From an uncultured Eubacteriales bacterium (GTDB lineage: Bacteria; Bacillota; Clostridia; Oscillospirales; Acutalibacteraceae), in assembly GCA_934394855.1 (NCBI GenBank), contig CAKRRH010000002.1, forward strand, positions 62,001-126,000: 64,000 bases of DNA, read 5' to 3'. Shown piece after piece: positions 61,269 to 64,000 of this stretch (the first letter of the stretch is position 1; every line of letters starts with the position of its first letter). The notes under the pieces were generated by a model. It worked only from the letters and a program-made list of their open reading frames with translations. It was not told the DNA's origin and searched no databases. The translations under genes were made by a program, and so were the position numbers.

Positions 61269-61613
61269 TCAACAACCTCCCCGAAGACCTGCTTCATAGA
61301 GCTTGCCGCAAGCCGTGAACATACGAAGATCGGTTGTCAGAATTACAATATCCCGTTCGTTTGCAAGCGTGATGAGCTCTTCCGTCGGAACTTTTCCTCT
61401 TACAAATACAATGCACCGCATATCCATCATGTCTGCGGTTTTTACCACCTGAGGGTTGTTCAGCCCGGTAAGAAGAACCGATTGATCTTTGACAAATGCC
61501 AGCACATCACTCATCATGTCGGCACCGCAAGCGGAATTAAGCTCGGTGTCGAGAAGTGCGTCGCCGCAAATGACTTCGGCTTTGAGAATGTCGATGATTT
61601 CACGAATTTTCAT
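61269..61613 (-). CDS. DRTGG-domain protein (upstream copy)
   Basis: 114 residues, MKIREIIDILKAEVICGDALL start, then the domain core with CGADMMSDVLAF in place of the usual DRTGG letters and a late DIVILTTDLRMFTACGKLY. It is paralogous in layout to the downstream copy but the sequences differ clearly, so it is not a recent duplication. AAAGGA nine bases upstream supports ATG 61613. It starts 24 bases after the rqcH stop and leads the five-gene sensing set. Confidence 0.8.
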   Translation of the reverse strand: MKIREIIDILKAEVICGDALLDTELNSACGADMMSDVLAFVKDQSVLLTGLNNPQVVKTADMMDMRCIVFVRGKVPTEELITLANERDIVILTTDLRMFTACGKLYEAGLRGGC

Positions 61614-61637
61614 GGTTCTTGTTCCTTTCAAAATCAG

Positions 61638-63395
61638 TTATATTTTTTTGAAATTGCTTAACATATCTTCGTTTTGAGGATCGGCATATATTGTTCTGTT
61701 TGTGGTGTAGATCACCATTCCCGGTTTTGCACCCGACGGCTTTTTGACATATTTGATCAAAGTGTAATCGACAGGCACCTGTCGCGAGGCGGACGCTTTT
61801 GAGTTTTTTGCAGCAAGAAATGCGGCGGTCATCAGCGTGCTTTGCGGAATGTCGTCGATCGGCGTGCCGTTTGATTTTATCACGGTGTGAGAACCCGGAA
61901 TATCCTTTGTGTGAAACCAAATGTCGGTTTTTTGTGATGCTTTCAGGGTCAGTTCATCATTTTGACGGTTGTTTTTGCCAACCGTGATTTCAAAACCGTC
62001 GGTTGTAATATATTTATCCGGCATTGATTTTTGCAGCTTGATTCTTTTTCCTTTTGCCGCTTTGACATATCCCGAATCAATCAATTCTTCTCTGATTGCC
62101 GCAATGTCCGAGGCGGTTTTGGCACGAACGAGCGAATCAAACACCGAATCAATGTATTTCTGTTCGGTTTTTGCGTCCGCAATTAACCCCTCAAGCATTC
62201 CTGCCGCATTTGACAGCTTGCGATATTCGGTGAAATATTTTTGTGCGTTTTTAGACGGGGAGAGCGTGACATCAAGCGGTATTCTGATTTCCTTGCAGTT
62301 TTCGTCATAATAATTAACGCAGGTGACAAAGCTGTCGCCGGGTTTGATCATATGAAGATTGGCTTTGATAAGCTCGCCGTATATTCTGAAACGCTCACGG
62401 CTCATTGTCTGCGACAGCTCACGCTCACGGTTATGAATCTTTCGGTCAACTCGTTCGCTCAAATTGCCGAGCAATTTGAGTAAATCGCTTGACTGCCGTT
62501 TGATAAGCTCGGCATTGTCACGCTTTGCGTAAAATTCATCAATGCATTCGCTGATCGAATCGCACTTAATAAAGCTGTATTTACTGCCGTATTGGGTTAT
62601 TTTTATAAATGTGAAGTCCTTTGGGACGCCTTTTTCATCACAGCATATGATCGGCTCACCGTGAGATATGATTTCATTTTTTAAGGCTTCGAGATTGCCG
62701 CAAAGCTTGTCATATTCGTACTTGTTCATCATATTAGACGGCTTTTGCGGGTCACTTAATGTTAAATAAGCCGTTTCCCGTGCGATTATCGGCGAAACGC
62801 CGTCCAAAATTCTGCAAAGTGCGTCATCAAGCGGCAAATTGGTTTGGTTTAACCTGTCAATCACATCGGAAAAATCATTTTCCAAAATGTTCACTTTATC
62901 TTGCTTTGGCGGCAGCTCATATTTTGCGCCGGGCAACATGAACCGCTTGCCCTCTTCGGGGTCAAACCGACGGACGCATTCGATTATTTTGTCGTCGCCG
63001 ACTAAAATGATGTTGGAAAGCCTGCCCATGATTTCAACGACCAGAGTTAGGATTATGTCGTCGCCAAGCTCGTTTTTGCACTCAAAATCAAGCATTAAAA
63101 CACGGTCGAGTCCTGCTTGACGCACCTCTTTTAATCTGCCGGATGTCAGCCGTTTTCTCAGCAGCATACAGATCATCGGCGGAGTGATCGGGTTTTCATA
63201 TTTCTCGATTGTATAATTGATTCTCGGCGAACCGGGGTTGCAGGAAATCAATAATTTTTTTGAAAAGCCTCGGCTTGATAGGGAAAGGATTATTCTGTCC
63301 TTATAGGGCATGGTTATTTTTTCGATTCGAGAGCCGACAGCCTCTTTGTTCAGCTCATCTGCGATTATATGTAATGTTGCACCGTCAAGCGCCAA
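61638..63395 (-). CDS. rqcH: Ribosome quality control protein RqcH (NFACT, fibronectin-binding-like)
   Basis: Bacterial Rqc2 relative that binds 50S subunits with stalled nascent chains and adds C-terminal alanine tails for degradation. 585 residues: NFACT-N domain (1 to about 180) with the start MALDGATLHIIADEL and GSPRIN, helical hairpins and coiled coil in the middle, and a C-terminal NFACT-R domain with WFHTKDIPGSHTVIK near 495. Older annotations call it fibronectin-binding protein. It lies between the nif3-like gene and the DRTGG set. Confidence 0.94.
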   Translation of the reverse strand: MALDGATLHIIADELNKEAVGSRIEKITMPYKDRIILSLSSRGFSKKLLISCNPGSPRINYTIEKYENPITPPMICMLLRKRLTSGRLKEVRQAGLDRVLMLDFECKNELGDDIILTLVVEIMGRLSNIILVGDDKIIECVRRFDPEEGKRFMLPGAKYELPPKQDKVNILENDFSDVIDRLNQTNLPLDDALCRILDGVSPIIARETAYLTLSDPQKPSNMMNKYEYDKLCGNLEALKNEIISHGEPIICCDEKGVPKDFTFIKITQYGSKYSFIKCDSISECIDEFYAKRDNAELIKRQSSDLLKLLGNLSERVDRKIHNRERELSQTMSRERFRIYGELIKANLHMIKPGDSFVTCVNYYDENCKEIRIPLDVTLSPSKNAQKYFTEYRKLSNAAGMLEGLIADAKTEQKYIDSVFDSLVRAKTASDIAAIREELIDSGYVKAAKGKRIKLQKSMPDKYITTDGFEITVGKNNRQNDELTLKASQKTDIWFHTKDIPGSHTVIKSNGTPIDDIPQSTLMTAAFLAAKNSKASASRQVPVDYTLIKYVKKPSGAKPGMVIYTTNRTIYADPQNEDMLSNFKKI

Positions 63396-63452
63396 TTAAA
63401 TCAATACCTTTCGGTTGGATTTTTCAGCGGTAAAAAACCTTACACGGACAAA

Positions 63453-64000
63453 TTATATTGCAGTGTATGGGTCGTCTTGTGAAATTATTACCGCTTCTAA
63501 GTCAAATTTTTCGTGTATTTTCTCGGTCAGGGCGGACACGATCACATTTTCGGAAAAGTAGTGTCCGACATCAAATATGTTTATTCCTTTTGCCGTTGCA
63601 TAAAGCCATTCATGATGCTTTACTTCCGATGTTACAACGCTGTCAGCACCGTGACTGATCGCATACGGAATGAGGTCGGAGCCTGCTCCGTTAAATATGC
63701 CGACCCTGCGAACGGTGTTATTGCCGCAAAAACGAACATCGGGCGAATTTAGCCGTTGTTTTAAAAATTTAGCAAAATCATCGGGCAACATTCCACTATC
63801 AATTTTGCCGAGTCTGCCAATCGGCGAATTCGGAAATTCATCAAGATATGCGTTTTCAAGGTCATGAACGCCGAGCACATCACAGAGCGTTTCACATACG
63901 CCGTTCTTTGCGGCGTCGAGATTTGTGTGCGCCGAAATTACCGCAATGTCGTTTTTGACCAGATCATAAACAACATCGTCGCTTGAAATTTGTTTAAGAC
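63453..64000 (-). CDS. Nif3-like dinuclear metal protein (5' end outside window)
   Basis: The frame is open to the right edge and gives 182 C-terminal residues; the family has about 260 or 370, so the N-terminus lies beyond the window. Marks are AVISAHTNLDAAKNGV near the visible start (the metal histidine), GIFNGAGSDLIPYA and the late VGHYFSENVIV with a metal-binding His and Glu. The family (NIF3, YqfO, GTP cyclohydrolase I type 2) has a conserved two-metal site, but its physiological role is unsettled. It is often next to a tRNA methyltransferase gene, trmK, which may lie just outside. Confidence 0.9.
   Translation of the reverse strand, partial: LKQISSDDVVYDLVKNDIAVISAHTNLDAAKNGVCETLCDVLGVHDLENAYLDEFPNSPIGRLGKIDSGMLPDDFAKFLKQRLNSPDVRFCGNNTVRRVGIFNGAGSDLIPYAISHGADSVVTSEVKHHEWLYATAKGINIFDVGHYFSENVIVSALTEKIHEKFDLEAVIISQDDPYTAI

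Noticed and set aside
1..64000. CRISPR arrays, tRNA or rRNA genes, prophage genes and transposases
   Set aside because: No spaced direct repeats, cloverleaf sequences, rRNA segments or recognisable phage or transposase proteins were seen on either strand.

Overview
The window looks like a chromosomal segment of an anaerobic, endospore-lineage Clostridia bacterium of the Ruminococcus/Oscillospiraceae type. Pointers are the Firmicutes-style spc/alpha ribosomal operon with a KOW-protein gene between map and infA, sporulation genes (spoIIE, yabP-yabQ-divIC-yabR), T-box leaders, type III glutamine synthetase, PerR with reverse rubrerythrin, an [FeFe]-hydrogenase-like protein, and three secreted proteins with type I dockerins, the modules that plug into cellulosome-like scaffolds. 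Base composition is moderate in GC and even throughout. No tRNA, rRNA, CRISPR array, prophage or transposase gene was found.

Layout. 1-10338: ribosomal operon from rplN (cut by the left edge) to rplQ, with secY, adk, map, infA and rpoA, closed by a strong terminator. 10378-14761: yaaA, a zinc-ribbon membrane protein plus membrane-anchored parvulin pair, and a CBS-domain (CNNM/HlyC) protein. 14886-19173: nitrogen assimilation block, glnN followed by an ammonium transporter fused to a PII domain; both genes have leaders with the same AAAGGC-loop hairpin competing with a terminator. 19191-25283: two separate two-component systems, the second in an operon with a family 2 glycosyltransferase. 25392-28472: maf, a gene remnant, a 305-bp nested-palindrome element, then ridA and ilvA behind an isoleucine T-box. 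28575-30994: spoIIE with a Spo0A-type promoter. 31023-34438: two dockerin proteins (one a caspase-fold protein that lost both catalytic residues) and two small membrane proteins.

34572-40018: pgk-tpiA-gpmI glycolytic cluster with an unknown membrane protein inserted, then deoD. 40051-43208 (minus): hpf, a lone fumarase alpha subunit, and the yabP-yabQ-divIC-yabR sporulation/division cluster. 43331-44559: GH130 mannosylglucose phosphorylase. 44640-51461: glycosyltransferase, acyltransferase, CmpB-like membrane protein, then metF and a two-piece cobalamin methionine synthase. 51529-55011: a small AraC-type regulator, pduL, and a leucine T-box in front of a 2-isopropylmalate synthase that carries an AraC-type DNA-binding domain at its C-terminus. 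55061-64000: an HD protein, the perR-rubrerythrin pair, a dockerin-bearing lysozyme, and a compact minus-strand set encoding DRTGG, ATPase, [FeFe]-hydrogenase-like, DRTGG and PHP proteins downstream of rqcH and a nif3-like gene cut by the right edge.

The most unusual items are the LeuA-AraC fusion, the paired RNA attenuators on the nitrogen genes, the redox-sensing hydrogenase-like operon, the dead caspase-dockerin protein and the 305-bp structured element. All family assignments are from reading the sequence by eye; no search was run.
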